In this document: positions 17,805-26,381 of the stretch, one piece after another
Position numbering within the stretch: position 1 is the first letter of the stretch
How the letters are laid out: every line of letters starts with the position of its first letter
Assembly: GCF_000192745.1 (NCBI RefSeq)
Contig: NC_015259.1
Span: 1,565,001-1,629,000, forward strand
Length of the DNA stretch: 64,000 nucleotides
Reading direction: 5' to 3'
Source: Polymorphum gilvum SL003B-26A1
GTDB lineage: Bacteria; Pseudomonadota; Alphaproteobacteria; Rhizobiales; Stappiaceae
Notes under the pieces: generated by a model
Databases searched by the model: none
What the model was told of the DNA's origin: nothing
What the model saw: only the letters and a program-made list of their open reading frames with translations
Program-made: the position numbers and the translations under genes

Positions 17805-18563
17805 ATGAACGGCGCCCCGGGCTTTGACGCGGCCTTCGCCGCGACTGCGCTCGACCGGCTGCGGGCACGCGTGCCGCGCGTGCATTGCCTGACCAATGCG
17901 GTTGCCCAGAGCTTCACCGCCAACGTGCTGCTGGCGCTCGGCGCAATCCCGTCGATGACCATTGCGCCCGAGGAGGTGCCGGCCTTCACGGCAGGCGCCG
18001 ACGCACTGCTGGTCAATCTCGGCACCCTGGACGACACGCGTCGCCGGGCGATCCCGCTGGCGCTGGATGTCGCCGCAGCGGCAGGCAAGCCCTGGGTGCT
18101 GGACCCGGTGTTCGTCGACCGCTCGCCCGTGCGTTGCGATCTGGCGCGCGACCTTCTCGCCCGGTCGCCGACGCTGCTGCGGGTCAACGCGGCCGAACTG
18201 GCGGCACTGACAGGAGGCAGGGAGGCGCGTGCGGCGGGACGAGTGCTGGCGGCGAGGATCGCGCTGACCGGGGCGGTTGACGAGGTCTCAGACGGGAGGC
18301 GCTCCCTGAGGCTCGACAACGGCCACCCGCTGATGGGCAAGGTGACGGCGACCGGCTGTGCGGGCGGCGCCGTACTGGCCGCGTTTCTCGCGGTCGAGCC
18401 CGATCCGCTGCTGGCGGCGGCGGCGGGTCTTGCCGTCTTCGGCATCGCCGGAGAGATCGCCGGTGCGCAGGCCCGGGGACCAGGGAGCTTCGTGCCGGCG
18501 TTCCTCGACGCGCTCCATGCGCTCGATGCCGAGATCATCGCCGCACGGCTGAGGGCGGGCTGA
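17805..18563 (+). CDS. thiM: hydroxyethylthiazole kinase
   Basis: This 252-residue ribokinase-like enzyme phosphorylates hydroxyethylthiazole in thiamine salvage. The N-terminal motif [21 protein letters not shown] and the C-terminal nucleotide loop [12 protein letters not shown], with its active-site cysteine, identify ThiM. The start at 17805 follows AGGGGGAGGA. An internal segment (around [15 protein letters not shown]) is shorter than in many ThiM proteins. It follows the TPP riboswitch and is 31 bp from thiD. Confidence 0.95.
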   Translation: MNGAPGFDAAFAATALDRLRARVPRVHCLTNAVAQSFTANVLLALGAIPSMTIAPEEVPAFTAGADALLVNLGTLDDTRRRAIPLALDVAAAAGKPWVLDPVFVDRSPVRCDLARDLLARSPTLLRVNAAELAALTGGREARAAGRVLAARIALTGAVDEVSDGRRSLRLDNGHPLMGKVTATGCAGGAVLAAFLAVEPDPLLAAAAGLAVFGIAGEIAGAQARGPGSFVPAFLDALHALDAEIIAARLRAG

Positions 18564-18594
18564 GACGGATGCGCAAGACCAGGAAGGAAGGACC

Positions 18595-19407
18595 ATGACT
18601 GCTATCGCCCTGACCATCGCCGGTTCGGATTCGGGCGGCGGCGCCGGCGTCCAGGCGGACCTGAAGACGTTCTCCGCGCTGGGCGTCTACGGCGCCAGCG
18701 TGATCACCGCGCTGACGGCGCAGAACACGCTCGGTGTCAGCGCCATTCATGACGTGCCGCCGGAGTTCGTTCGCGCCCAGATGGACGCGGTGCTGGGCGA
18801 CATCAAGGTCAATACGGTCAAGATCGGCATGTTGTCGCGTCCGGAGGTGATACGCGCGGTTGCCGACGGCCTCGACGCCCATGCGGTGCAGACCATCGTT
18901 CTCGATCCGGTCATGGTGGCGGCATCCGGCGATCCGCTGCTGGTGCCCGAGGCGGTCGCCGTGCTGATCGACGACCTGGTACCCCGGGCGCTGGTGATCA
19001 CGCCCAACCTGCCCGAGGCTGCGCGCATGCTGAAGACCGACATCGCCGACAGCCGCGACGCGATGCGGGGCCAGGCGAACGCGCTGCTGCAACTCGGCGC
19101 CCGCGCGGTCCTGCTCAAGGGCGGCCACGGCTCGGGCCGCGAGAGCGTCGACCTACTGGCGACCCACGGCGGCGAGACCTGGTTCAGCGCGCCGCGGCAC
19201 GAGACGCGCAACACCCACGGCACCGGCTGCACGCTGTCCTCGGCCATCGCGGCGGGCCTGGCCAGGGGACTTGCCCTCACGGAGGCCGTCGGCGCGGCGA
19301 AGGCTTATGTGACGGCGGCGATCCGCGCTGCCGACCGGCTGTCGATCGGAGCCGGACACGGGCCGGTGCATCATTTCCACGCAATCTGGGAGAAGGCGGA
19401 TGACTGA
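18595..19407 (+). CDS. thiD: hydroxymethylpyrimidine/phosphomethylpyrimidine kinase
   Basis: This 270-residue ThiD makes HMP pyrophosphate for thiamine synthesis or salvage. Motifs are [20 protein letters not shown] at the N-terminus and [18 protein letters not shown] at the nucleotide site. GGAAGGAAGGA precedes the ATG. The usual third salvage gene, thiE, is not next to it; instead the last 8 bp overlap a TRAP receptor gene. Confidence 0.96.
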   Translation: MTAIALTIAGSDSGGGAGVQADLKTFSALGVYGASVITALTAQNTLGVSAIHDVPPEFVRAQMDAVLGDIKVNTVKIGMLSRPEVIRAVADGLDAHAVQTIVLDPVMVAASGDPLLVPEAVAVLIDDLVPRALVITPNLPEAARMLKTDIADSRDAMRGQANALLQLGARAVLLKGGHGSGRESVDLLATHGGETWFSAPRHETRNTHGTGCTLSSAIAAGLARGLALTEAVGAAKAYVTAAIRAADRLSIGAGHGPVHHFHAIWEKADD

Positions 19408-20524
19408 GCACGACACGACTTCCGGCGAACGGGCGACGGCGACCGGGCTCAGCCGGCGCGGGGCCCTGTGTCTGGCGGGCGCAGCGCTCGGCAGCGGCCT
19501 CGCCGCGCCGACCGTTGTGCAGGCGGCGGCGACGATCGAATGGAAGATGGTCACCTCCTGGCAGAAGGATCTGCCGGGTCCCGGCGTCACCGCCCAGCGG
19601 ATCTGCGACCGCATCGGGCTCTTGTCCGGCGGGCGGATGCGCGTACGCCTCTATGCCGCCGGCGAACTGGTGCCGGCCCTCGGCGTGTTCGACGCGGTTT
19701 CCTCCGGCACCGCTCAGATCGGCCATTCGGCCTCGTTCTTCTGGCAGGGCAAGATGCCGGCGGCGGTGTTCTTCACCGCCATCCCCTTCGGCCTGCTGCC
19801 GCAGGAGCACATCACCTGGATCGAGCAGGGCAGCGGCCAGGCGTTGTGGGACGAACTCTATGCGCCGTTCGGCATCAAGCCGGTGATGGCCGGCAACACC
19901 GGCGTTCAGATGGGCGGCTGGTTCGCCCGCCCGGTCGAGACGCTCGACGACCTGCGGGGGCTGAAGATCCGCATGCCGGGGCTCGGCGGCGAGGTGCTGC
20001 GCCGGCTCGGCGCGACCCCGGTCAGCCTGGCACCGGGCGAGATCTTCCCGGCGCTGCAGTCCGGCCTGATCGACGCGACGGAGTTCCTCGGACCGTGGAG
20101 CGATCGGGCAATGGGCTTCCACAAGGTTACCAAGCTCTACTACGCGCCCGGCTTCCACGAGCCGAACGGCACCGGCGAGGCGCTGCTCAACAAGACCGCG
20201 CTGGAGGGCCTGCCGGAGGATCTCCGCGCGATCGTGCTGGAGGCGTGCCAGGCGGAGAACGCCCGGGCGCTGGCGGAAAGCGAATGGATGAACGCCGTCA
20301 GCCTGAAGGCGCTGCGGACGGAAGACGGCGTCGAGATCCGTTTCTATCCGTCCGCAGTGCTCGACGCCATGCGCACGACGTCGGCGGAGGTGCTGGCGGA
20401 GTTCGCCGACAAGGATCCGCTCAGCCGCAAGGTCTACGACAGCTTCCGGGCCGCGCTCCAGCGCCTGGCGCCGTGGAGCGACGTGTCGGTGCGCCGCTAC
20501 CTGATCGCGCGCGACGGCGGCTGA
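19400..20524 (+). CDS. TRAP transporter solute receptor, DctP/TakP-like, in the thiamine operon
   Basis: This 374-residue exported receptor has a twin-arginine leader (SRRGALCLAGAALG). Its mature sequence closely follows the 2-oxoacid receptor TakP group: WQKDLPGPGVTAQRICDRI, GGEVLRRLGATPVSLAPGEIFPALQSG and EFLGPWSDRAMGFHK. TRAP systems also need DctQ and DctM membrane subunits, and none is adjacent. The gene overlaps thiD by 8 bp, so it should be under riboswitch control. It may serve a permease encoded elsewhere. Binding of a thiamine precursor or a 2-oxoacid are both possible. Confidence 0.88.
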   Translation: MTEHDTTSGERATATGLSRRGALCLAGAALGSGLAAPTVVQAAATIEWKMVTSWQKDLPGPGVTAQRICDRIGLLSGGRMRVRLYAAGELVPALGVFDAVSSGTAQIGHSASFFWQGKMPAAVFFTAIPFGLLPQEHITWIEQGSGQALWDELYAPFGIKPVMAGNTGVQMGGWFARPVETLDDLRGLKIRMPGLGGEVLRRLGATPVSLAPGEIFPALQSGLIDATEFLGPWSDRAMGFHKVTKLYYAPGFHEPNGTGEALLNKTALEGLPEDLRAIVLEACQAENARALAESEWMNAVSLKALRTEDGVEIRFYPSAVLDAMRTTSAEVLAEFADKDPLSRKVYDSFRAALQRLAPWSDVSVRRYLIARDGG

Positions 20525-20567
20525 CGGGCGGCCGTGCCGGAGCGCCGACGCGGCGTTCCGACGAGGG

Positions 20568-21410
20568 CTATCCGGCGGCTACGGTCTGGACCTGTTCGCC
20601 GAGGCCGGGAATGCCGAGCCGCATGACGTCGCCGGGCTTGAGGAACAGCTGCGGCTTCCTGCCCATGCCGACGCCGGGCGGCGTTCCGGTGGTGATCAGG
20701 TCGCCGACCTCGAGCACCATCAGCCTGGACAGGTAGCTGACGATCGTCGCGACGGAGAAGATCATCGTCGACGTGCTGCCGGTCTGCATGCGCTGGCCGT
20801 TGAGATCGAGGAAGAGGTCGAGCGCCTGCGGGTCCGCGATCTCGTCGGCGGTCACGATCCAGGGACCGAGGGGCCCGAAGGTCGGCGCGCTCTTGCCCTT
20901 GATCCACTGGCCCGTGCCCTCGATCTGCCAGGCGCGCTCGGAAATGTCGTTGCAGACGGTGTAGCCGGCGACATGCGACAGGGCGGCGGCCTCGTCGACC
21001 TGCCAGGCGCGCCTGCCGATGACGAACGCGAGTTCCACCTCCCAGTCGAGCTTGGTCGAGCCGTTGGGGATGATCACGTCGTCGTTCGGGCCGTTGAGGC
21101 AACTCGGCGCCTTGGAGAACACCACCGGTTCGGCCGGGATCGGCAGGCCGGCTTCCGCCGCGTGGTCGGCGTAATTCAGGCCGATGGCGATGAAATGGCC
21201 CGGCCGCGAGATCGGCGCGCCGAGGCGCGGCGTGCCCTCGACCGACGGCAGCGACTTCGGATCGAGCGCGGCGAGGCGGGCGAGATTGGCGATATCATAG
21301 GCCGCCGCGTCGAGGTCGGCGACATGGGCGGAAAGATCCCGGAGCTGGCCGTCCGTGTCGATGAGTCCGGGCTTTTCGGAGCCGGCAGGGCCGTAGCGGC
21401 AAAGTTTCAT
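20568..21410 (-). CDS. fumarylacetoacetate hydrolase-family protein
   Basis: This 280-residue protein has the FAH fold with metal ligands in DWEVELAFVIG (two glutamates) and NDISERAWQ (aspartate). The motif GLNYADHAAEAG precedes them. Relatives hydrolyse acylpyruvates, decarboxylate oxaloacetate or act on 2-oxo-acid sugar derivatives such as 2,4-diketo-3-deoxyfuconate. The substrate is not fixed by the sequence. It is convergent with the TRAP receptor gene. Confidence 0.88.
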   Translation of the reverse strand: MKLCRYGPAGSEKPGLIDTDGQLRDLSAHVADLDAAAYDIANLARLAALDPKSLPSVEGTPRLGAPISRPGHFIAIGLNYADHAAEAGLPIPAEPVVFSKAPSCLNGPNDDVIIPNGSTKLDWEVELAFVIGRRAWQVDEAAALSHVAGYTVCNDISERAWQIEGTGQWIKGKSAPTFGPLGPWIVTADEIADPQALDLFLDLNGQRMQTGSTSTMIFSVATIVSYLSRLMVLEVGDLITTGTPPGVGMGRKPQLFLKPGDVMRLGIPGLGEQVQTVAAG

Positions 21411-21593
21411 GAGGTCCTCCCCCGGCCGTTGCGGCCGGCAATCGGTCTTGAGCGAATGGGCCGGATCATGAGTGGTAGGCGGCAGGCGCGCAAGCCGGTC
21501 GCGGCCGGGTCGGTTCGCTTCTGCGGACTATGGAGTGATGTTGCAAATCAGCAACGGCAATCTGAAAATTCAGCTTAAAATCGCTCCGCGCAT

Positions 21594-21614
21594 TTTGCCT
21601 ATATTTTAGGCAAA
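21594..21614. promoter_or_regulatory. perfect inverted repeat in the FAH-porin intergenic region
   Basis: The arms TTTGCCTA and TAGGCAAA enclose TATTT. The site lies in the 435-bp AT-rich region (21411-21845) between the divergent FAH and porin genes, 184 bp from the FAH start. A smaller GTTGC..GCAAC pair lies at 21540-21555. The spacing suits a dimeric regulator, but no regulator gene is adjacent. Nothing else is recognisable in this intergenic region. Confidence 0.5.
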
Positions 21615-21845
21615 TGAGGCAATCCGTGTCGAAAGCGGACCCGTTTTGCCTGCATCGGTCCGAATGACTGCACTCCGAAGATGGGGTGCCGTTAGGAAAT
21701 CTCCTGATCTCTGAGCGGATATTGCAGTGCACAAGAAAATTTTGGTTGCGCATCTTGGTAATTGAACTTTCTGACCAATTCGATGACGGTCTTTGACGAA
21801 GTCGACTTCCGCTTATCTGAAGAACGACTGGGAGGAAAATTCAAA

Positions 21846-23188
21846 ATGATGCGCTTAAACGGCGCCGCAATGCTTTGCGGTGTGGCAATCATATTTTCTG
21901 TTTCGTATGATGACGCAGCGGCAGGCGGCTTTGCGCTTCGCGAGCAGAGCAGCTACTACCAGGGGATGTCGTTTGCTGGAAATGCGACTTCCGGCCCGTC
22001 GATCTCGTCGGTGTTCTGGAATCCGGCGACCATCACCGGAGCCGGCGACGGCTTCACCGTCGAGGCGCACAATTCCCTGATCCTTCCACAGGCGAAGATG
22101 AATGGGACGTTCACGCGGGCGGGGGGGCGCCGGCCTGGGTGACCTCGAGCACGGCGGCGAGCGGCGAGATGGCGTCGGATGCCTTCATTCCGGCGAGCTA
22201 CACCGCCTACAAGTTCAGCGATTCCCTGTTCTTCGGCCTGGCCGTGAATGCGCCCTACGGATTGGCCACCAAGCCCGACATCGACTGGGCGGCGAAGTGG
22301 TACGGCCGGTCGTCGGAAGTATTCTCGATCAACGTCAACCCGATGGTCGGCTACAAGATCAACGACATGATCTCGGTCGGCGTCGGTCTGCAGGTACAGT
22401 ATTTCCAGGTGCGCCTGAAATCGGCGTATCCGCTGTCGCCGACGGCGAGCACCGCCGAGGTCAAGGGCGACGACATCGGCTTCGGCTTCAATGCCGGCGT
22501 CACCTTCAAGCCGATCGAAGGCACGGAAATCGGCCTCGGCTTCCGCTCGGCGGTGTCACATGAGCTCAATGGGCAGTACATCCTGCCGTCGGGCTTCCTG
22601 CCCGGCCCGATCGCCTTCGGCGCGACCTCGACCGACATCAAGGCAAAGCTGATGACGCCGGAAATGGTGACGCTGTCGATCTCCCAGCGCGTGAGCGAGG
22701 CGTTCCGCGTCGCGGGCACCGTGGAATGGACGAACTGGAGCCGGCTCGGCACGATCCATACCCGTCCGACCGGGGCGACTGCGCTGCCGGTGTCCGTCCT
22801 CGGCACGCCGGACCTGAAATTCAACTACGATGACGGCTGGTTCTTCGCCCTCGGCGGCGAATACGACTGGAACGACAAGCTGACGCTGCGCGCCGGCGTT
22901 GCCTACGAGCTGTCGCCGATCGACCTCGACATCCGCTCCACGCGCCTGCCGGACAACGATCGCCTGTGGCTGTCCGCAGGCCTCAGCTACACGGTCAGGG
23001 ATAACCTGTCCTTCGACCTCGGCTACACCCACATCATCCCCAAGAGCACGAAAGTGCGGATCGTCCCGGGTCACCAGGACTACAACGCCTCGATCGGCAC
23101 CTATGTGTCGAACGTGTCGAGCCAGGTCGATATCTTCACCGCGTCGCTGCGCTATCGCTGGGGCGGATCCCACAGATCGGCGGAATGA
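21846..23188 (+). pseudogene. FadL/OmpP1-type outer membrane protein gene, frameshifted at a G7 tract
   Basis: The start at 21846 follows GGGAGGAAAA. A signal peptide leads to GGFALREQSSYYQGMSFAGN, the N-terminal plug signature of FadL-type channels for hydrophobic compounds. The frame stops at 22142. The rest of the barrel continues in the -1 frame to 23188 and ends with a C-terminal strand rich in aromatics (IFTASLRYRWGG). The shift falls in a run of seven Gs (22121-22127); adding one G restores one continuous reading frame of about 447 codons. Nothing else is decayed. This may be a sequencing error, a recent mutation or slip-based switching. Confidence 0.85.
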
Positions 23189-23237
23189 GCGGGGTTGCGG
23201 ACGCGCCGGGCGCTGCCGCCGGACCGCGGTTCGAAAG

Positions 23238-23259
23238 AGGCCGGCGCGTGCGCCGGCCT
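23238..23259 (+). terminator. hairpin, left flank of repeat B
   Basis: The arms AGGCCGGCGC and GCGCCGGCCT enclose GT, about 50 bases after the porin stop codon. With one base on either side it forms a 24-bp sequence repeated with a single difference at 23447-23470. Confidence 0.6.
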
Positions 23260-23269
23260 TCAGCTTGTT

Positions 23270-23437
23270 GACAAACTTGCGGCCTCTCCAGTGTCATTCC
23301 GGCCAAGCGTGAGCTGCAGCCGGAACCGGAGAGCCGCAGTGTCGATGGTCTCGATGAAGGAGATCGAGAGGGCCCCGGCTCACCGATCCCGCATCTGCGC
23401 TTCGCTGCGTGCGGGATGACGCCTTTGGAGGTTTGTC
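23270..23437 (+). repeat. dispersed repeat element, copy B
   Basis: This 168-bp copy has clear terminal inverted repeats, GACAAAC at 23270-23276 and GTTTGTC at 23431-23437. Inside, GTCATTCCG (23293-23301) can pair with CGGGATGAC (23412-23420) to form an outer stem. The enclosed part contains GAGCTGCAGCCGGAACCGG and the CCCGCA..TGCGGG hairpin. It lies between convergent genes and encodes nothing credible. Confidence 0.88.
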
Positions 23438-23447
23438 GGCAGTCAGG

Positions 23448-23469
23448 AGGCCGGCGCGGGCGCCGGCCT
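23448..23469 (-). terminator. hairpin, right flank of repeat B
   Basis: The arms AGGCCGGCGC and GCGCCGGCCT enclose GG. Its sequence differs by one base from the hairpin on the other side of the repeat. It is 23 bp from the SDR stop codon and could terminate that gene. Confidence 0.6.
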
Positions 23470-23492
23470 TTGCCGTTCGGTCGTCGCGGCGT

Positions 23493-24272
23493 TCAGAACG
23501 CGCCCGGGAACAGGCCGCCGTCGATGAGGATGTTCTGGCCGGTGATGTAGCCGGCCTGCTGCGAGCACAGGAAGGCACAGACCTCGCCGAATTCCTCCGC
23601 GGTGCCGAAGCGGCGCGCCGGGATCTCGTCCGCCTGCGCCTGACGTACCGCATCGACGCTGCATCCGGACAGCGAGGCGGTGCGCTCGAAGCCGCCGCGC
23701 AGCCGGTCGGTATCCATCTTACCGGGCAGCAGGTTGTTGATGGTCACGTTGCGGTGGGCGATGGTGCGGCAGACCCCTGCGAGGAAGGCGGTCAGGCCGG
23801 CGCGCGCGCCACTGGACAGGTCGAGCCCCTCGATCGGCATCTTTACCGACATCGAGGTGATGTTGACGATGCGGCCGAAGCCCCGCTCCGTCATGCCGTC
23901 GACCACCGCCTGGATCAGTTCGATCGGCGTCACCATGTTCTGGACGACACCGTCGAGCATCGCCTGCCGATCGAGCTCGCGGAAGTCCTTGCGCGGCGGA
24001 CCGCCGTTGTTGTTGACCAGGATGTCGGGAGCCGGGCAGGCAGCGATGAGGGCAGCTCGGCCGTCGGGGGTCGAGATGTCGGCGGCCACCGCGTCGACGC
24101 GCACGCCGTAGGCGGCGCGGATCTCCGCGGCGGTCCGTTCCAGGGTGTTCGGATCGCGCCCGTTGAGGACGAGGTCGCATCCGGCCGCCGCGAGCGACAA
24201 GGCGCAGCCGCGCCCGAGGCCGCGGCTGGAGGCGCAGACGATGGCCTTGCGCCCGGAAATACCCAAATCCAT
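23493..24272 (-). CDS. SDR-family oxidoreductase with non-canonical active site
   Basis: This 259-residue Rossmann protein resembles ketoacyl-ACP reductase-like SDRs. The cofactor loop reads ASSRGLGRG instead of TGxxxGxG. NNNGG and the serine of ITSMS are kept, but the usual YxxxK is replaced: the aligned tyrosine is serine and the lysine is arginine (SSGAR). A known BKR-like SDR subgroup shares these losses, so the protein is probably a stable variant rather than a broken gene. The start at 24272 follows GGAAAGGA. Activity and substrate are unknown. Confidence 0.82.
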   Translation of the reverse strand: MDLGISGRKAIVCASSRGLGRGCALSLAAAGCDLVLNGRDPNTLERTAAEIRAAYGVRVDAVAADISTPDGRAALIAACPAPDILVNNNGGPPRKDFRELDRQAMLDGVVQNMVTPIELIQAVVDGMTERGFGRIVNITSMSVKMPIEGLDLSSGARAGLTAFLAGVCRTIAHRNVTINNLLPGKMDTDRLRGGFERTASLSGCSVDAVRQAQADEIPARRFGTAEEFGEVCAFLCSQQAGYITGQNILIDGGLFPGAF

Positions 24273-24405
24273 TGCAATGGTCCTTTCCAGTCGAGGGGAA
24301 GCGGGCGCACAATGGCGCGCTGGCGGCGAGGGGGCAAGGCCGGCCCGGTCCGCTTCGGTCAGGCCGCGGCGGCGGACGCTGCGGAAATCAGGTGTTCGCT
24401 GCGCA

Positions 24406-24423
24406 GTGTCATATTCCTGCAAC
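24406..24423 (+). promoter_or_regulatory. candidate PhoB box upstream of plcP
   Basis: Two 7-mers, GTGTCAT and CTGCAAC, are spaced by ATTC with an 11-bp period. They match the Pho-box unit CTGTCAY at 6 of 7 and 5 of 7 positions. The site ends 43 bp before the plcP start. PlcP in rhizobia is induced by phosphate starvation through PhoB, which makes this position meaningful. Confidence 0.5.
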
Positions 24424-24466
24424 CTGAATCGCGTCTAACCCGCACAATTCTGATGTGGGAGTGCAG

Positions 24467-25273
24467 ATGATGACGGCGCGTGACGAAGCGCGGCACTACC
24501 GGGCCCTGTTCCTTTCCGACATTCACCTCGGTACCCGAGGCTGTCAGGCAGATCTTCTTCTGGATTTTCTCAAGCACAACGATGCCGAGATGATCTATCT
24601 GGTCGGCGACATCGTCGATGGCTGGCGGCTGAAGCGGGCCTGGTACTGGCCGCAGTCGCACAACGATGTCATCCAGAAGATCCTGCGCAAGGCGCGCAAG
24701 GGCGCCCGCGTCGTCTACATCCCCGGCAATCACGACGAGTTCCTGCGCGACTTCCTCGGCACGCATTTCGGCGGCGTCGAGGTCGCCGACAGCATCATCC
24801 ACACCTCGGCCGACGAGCGTCAGTATCTGGTCATACACGGCGACCAGTTCGACGTGGTGATCCGCCATGCCAAGTGGCTGGCCTTCTTCGGCGACAGGGC
24901 CTATGTAACCGCGCTCGCGCTCAACACCACCGTGAATGCGATGCGCCGCCGTGTCGGCCTGACCTACTGGTCGTTGTCGGCCTGGGCGAAGCTGAAGGTC
25001 AAGAACGCGGTCAACTTCATCGGCCGGTTCGAACAGACGCTGTCCGAGGAAGCCAGGCGGCGCGGCGCCGACGGCGTGATCTGCGGCCACATCCATCATG
25101 CGGCCAGCCACGACGCCTACGACATCCACTACATCAACACCGGCGACTGGGTGGAAAGCTGCACGGCCGTTGCCGAACACCACGACGGGACCTTCGAGGT
25201 GATCCGATGGAGCGACCGCACGGTTGCCGGGAGCCTGCCTGCGCCGGTGCAGGAGCGCCCCGTCGCGGCATGA
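24467..25273 (+). CDS. plcP: PlcP-type phospholipase C (metallophosphatase)
   Basis: This 268-residue metallophosphatase has all five family blocks: SDIHLG, VGDIVDGW, PGNHDE, IHGDQFD and CGHIHHA. Such proteins are often labelled UDP-2,3-diacylglucosamine hydrolase. The characterised Sinorhizobium homologue PlcP cleaves phosphatidylcholine and related lipids to diacylglycerol under phosphate limitation. The ATGA overlap with a downstream lipid glycosyltransferase matches the PlcP-Agt pair and supports this role over an LpxH role. ATG at 24467 is preferred over an upstream GTG at 24455 because GGGAG lies before it. Confidence 0.85.
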   Translation: MMTARDEARHYRALFLSDIHLGTRGCQADLLLDFLKHNDAEMIYLVGDIVDGWRLKRAWYWPQSHNDVIQKILRKARKGARVVYIPGNHDEFLRDFLGTHFGGVEVADSIIHTSADERQYLVIHGDQFDVVIRHAKWLAFFGDRAYVTALALNTTVNAMRRRVGLTYWSLSAWAKLKVKNAVNFIGRFEQTLSEEARRRGADGVICGHIHHAASHDAYDIHYINTGDWVESCTAVAEHHDGTFEVIRWSDRTVAGSLPAPVQERPVAA

Positions 25274-26304
25274 CATCCATCCTGATCGTCACGGATGCCT
25301 GGCATCCCCAGATCAACGGCGTCGTGCGCTCGCTCGAGCGGACGGCTGAGGAACTGCGCGCGCGCGGACTGCGCATCGAGTTCCTGACGCCGGCGGTGTT
25401 CCGCACCCTGCCGTGCCCGACCTATCCGGAAATCCGCCTGTCCCTGACCACCGCCGCCACGGTGCTCCAGCGCGTGGAGGCGGCGGCGTGCGACCATCTC
25501 CACATCGCCACGGAGGGGCCGCTCGGCATGATGGCGCGCGCAGCCGCGCTGAAGACCGGCCGGGTGTTCACCACCAGCTATCACACACGGTTCCCGGAAT
25601 ACCTGTCCGCGCGGCTGCCGGTCCCGCTGTCGTGGTCCTACGCCTGGCTGCGGCGGTTCCACAACGCCGGCCAGGGCTGCATGGTGGCGACCCGTTCGCT
25701 GGAAGACGATCTCAGGGCACGCGGTTTCACCCACCTGATGCGCTGGTCGCGCGGCGTCGACGAGACGCTGTTCAAGCCCTACCACGACTCGGTGCTCCCG
25801 GATGACCTGCCCCGCCCGGTGTTCATGAACGTCGGTCGCGTGGCGGTGGAAAAGAATATCACCGCCTTTCTCGATCTGGATCTTCCGGGCAGCAAGGTCG
25901 TGGTCGGCGCCGGACCGCAACTCGACAGCTTGCGCAAGGCCTACCCGGACGTGCTGTTCACCGGGCCCAAGGTCGGCGAGGATCTCGCCCGCCACTACGC
26001 CTCCGCCGACGTCTTCGTGTTCCCGTCGCTGACCGACACGTTCGGCAACGTGCTGCTGGAGGCATTGGCCTGCGGCATTCCGGTCGCCGCGTTCCCGGTG
26101 ATGGGGCCGCTCGACGTGATCGGCGGCACCGACGCGGGCGTGCTGTCGGAAGACCTGCGCCAGGCGGCGCTGGATGCGCTTGAGGTCTCGCGCGCGGCTT
26201 GCCGCCGGGTCGCCTTGCACTACACCTGGGCGGCCAGCGCCGACGCTTTCCTGTCCAATGTCCTGGCCGCCCAGCAGGCGGCCGGTTGTCGCGGAGCGGC
26301 CTGA
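25270..26304 (+). CDS. agt: Agt-type diacylglycerol glycosyltransferase, GT4 family
   Basis: This 344-residue GT-B glycosyltransferase shows the N-terminal acceptor domain (TDAWHPQINGVVRSL) and the C-terminal nucleotide-sugar site with FPSLTDTFGNVLLEALACG (EX7E). It overlaps plcP by 4 bp. In Agrobacterium and marine alphaproteobacteria Agt uses the diacylglycerol released by PlcP to make glucosyl or glucuronosyl diacylglycerol, replacing phospholipids when phosphate is scarce. The sugar donor used here is not known. Confidence 0.87.
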   Translation: MTSILIVTDAWHPQINGVVRSLERTAEELRARGLRIEFLTPAVFRTLPCPTYPEIRLSLTTAATVLQRVEAAACDHLHIATEGPLGMMARAAALKTGRVFTTSYHTRFPEYLSARLPVPLSWSYAWLRRFHNAGQGCMVATRSLEDDLRARGFTHLMRWSRGVDETLFKPYHDSVLPDDLPRPVFMNVGRVAVEKNITAFLDLDLPGSKVVVGAGPQLDSLRKAYPDVLFTGPKVGEDLARHYASADVFVFPSLTDTFGNVLLEALACGIPVAAFPVMGPLDVIGGTDAGVLSEDLRQAALDALEVSRAACRRVALHYTWAASADAFLSNVLAAQQAAGCRGAA

Positions 26305-26381
26305 AACCGGCCTCCGTTGCCTTGCTTGCCAAGCTCTGCGGGCGCTGATACGTGCGGAAGGATACGGCACGGAGGCACCCG

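Noticed and set aside
20530-20562. Hairpin GGAGCGCCG-ACG-CGGCGTTCC between the TRAP receptor and FAH genes
   Set aside because: It could be a terminator, but it has a three-base loop and no T run on either strand. Too weak to list as a feature.
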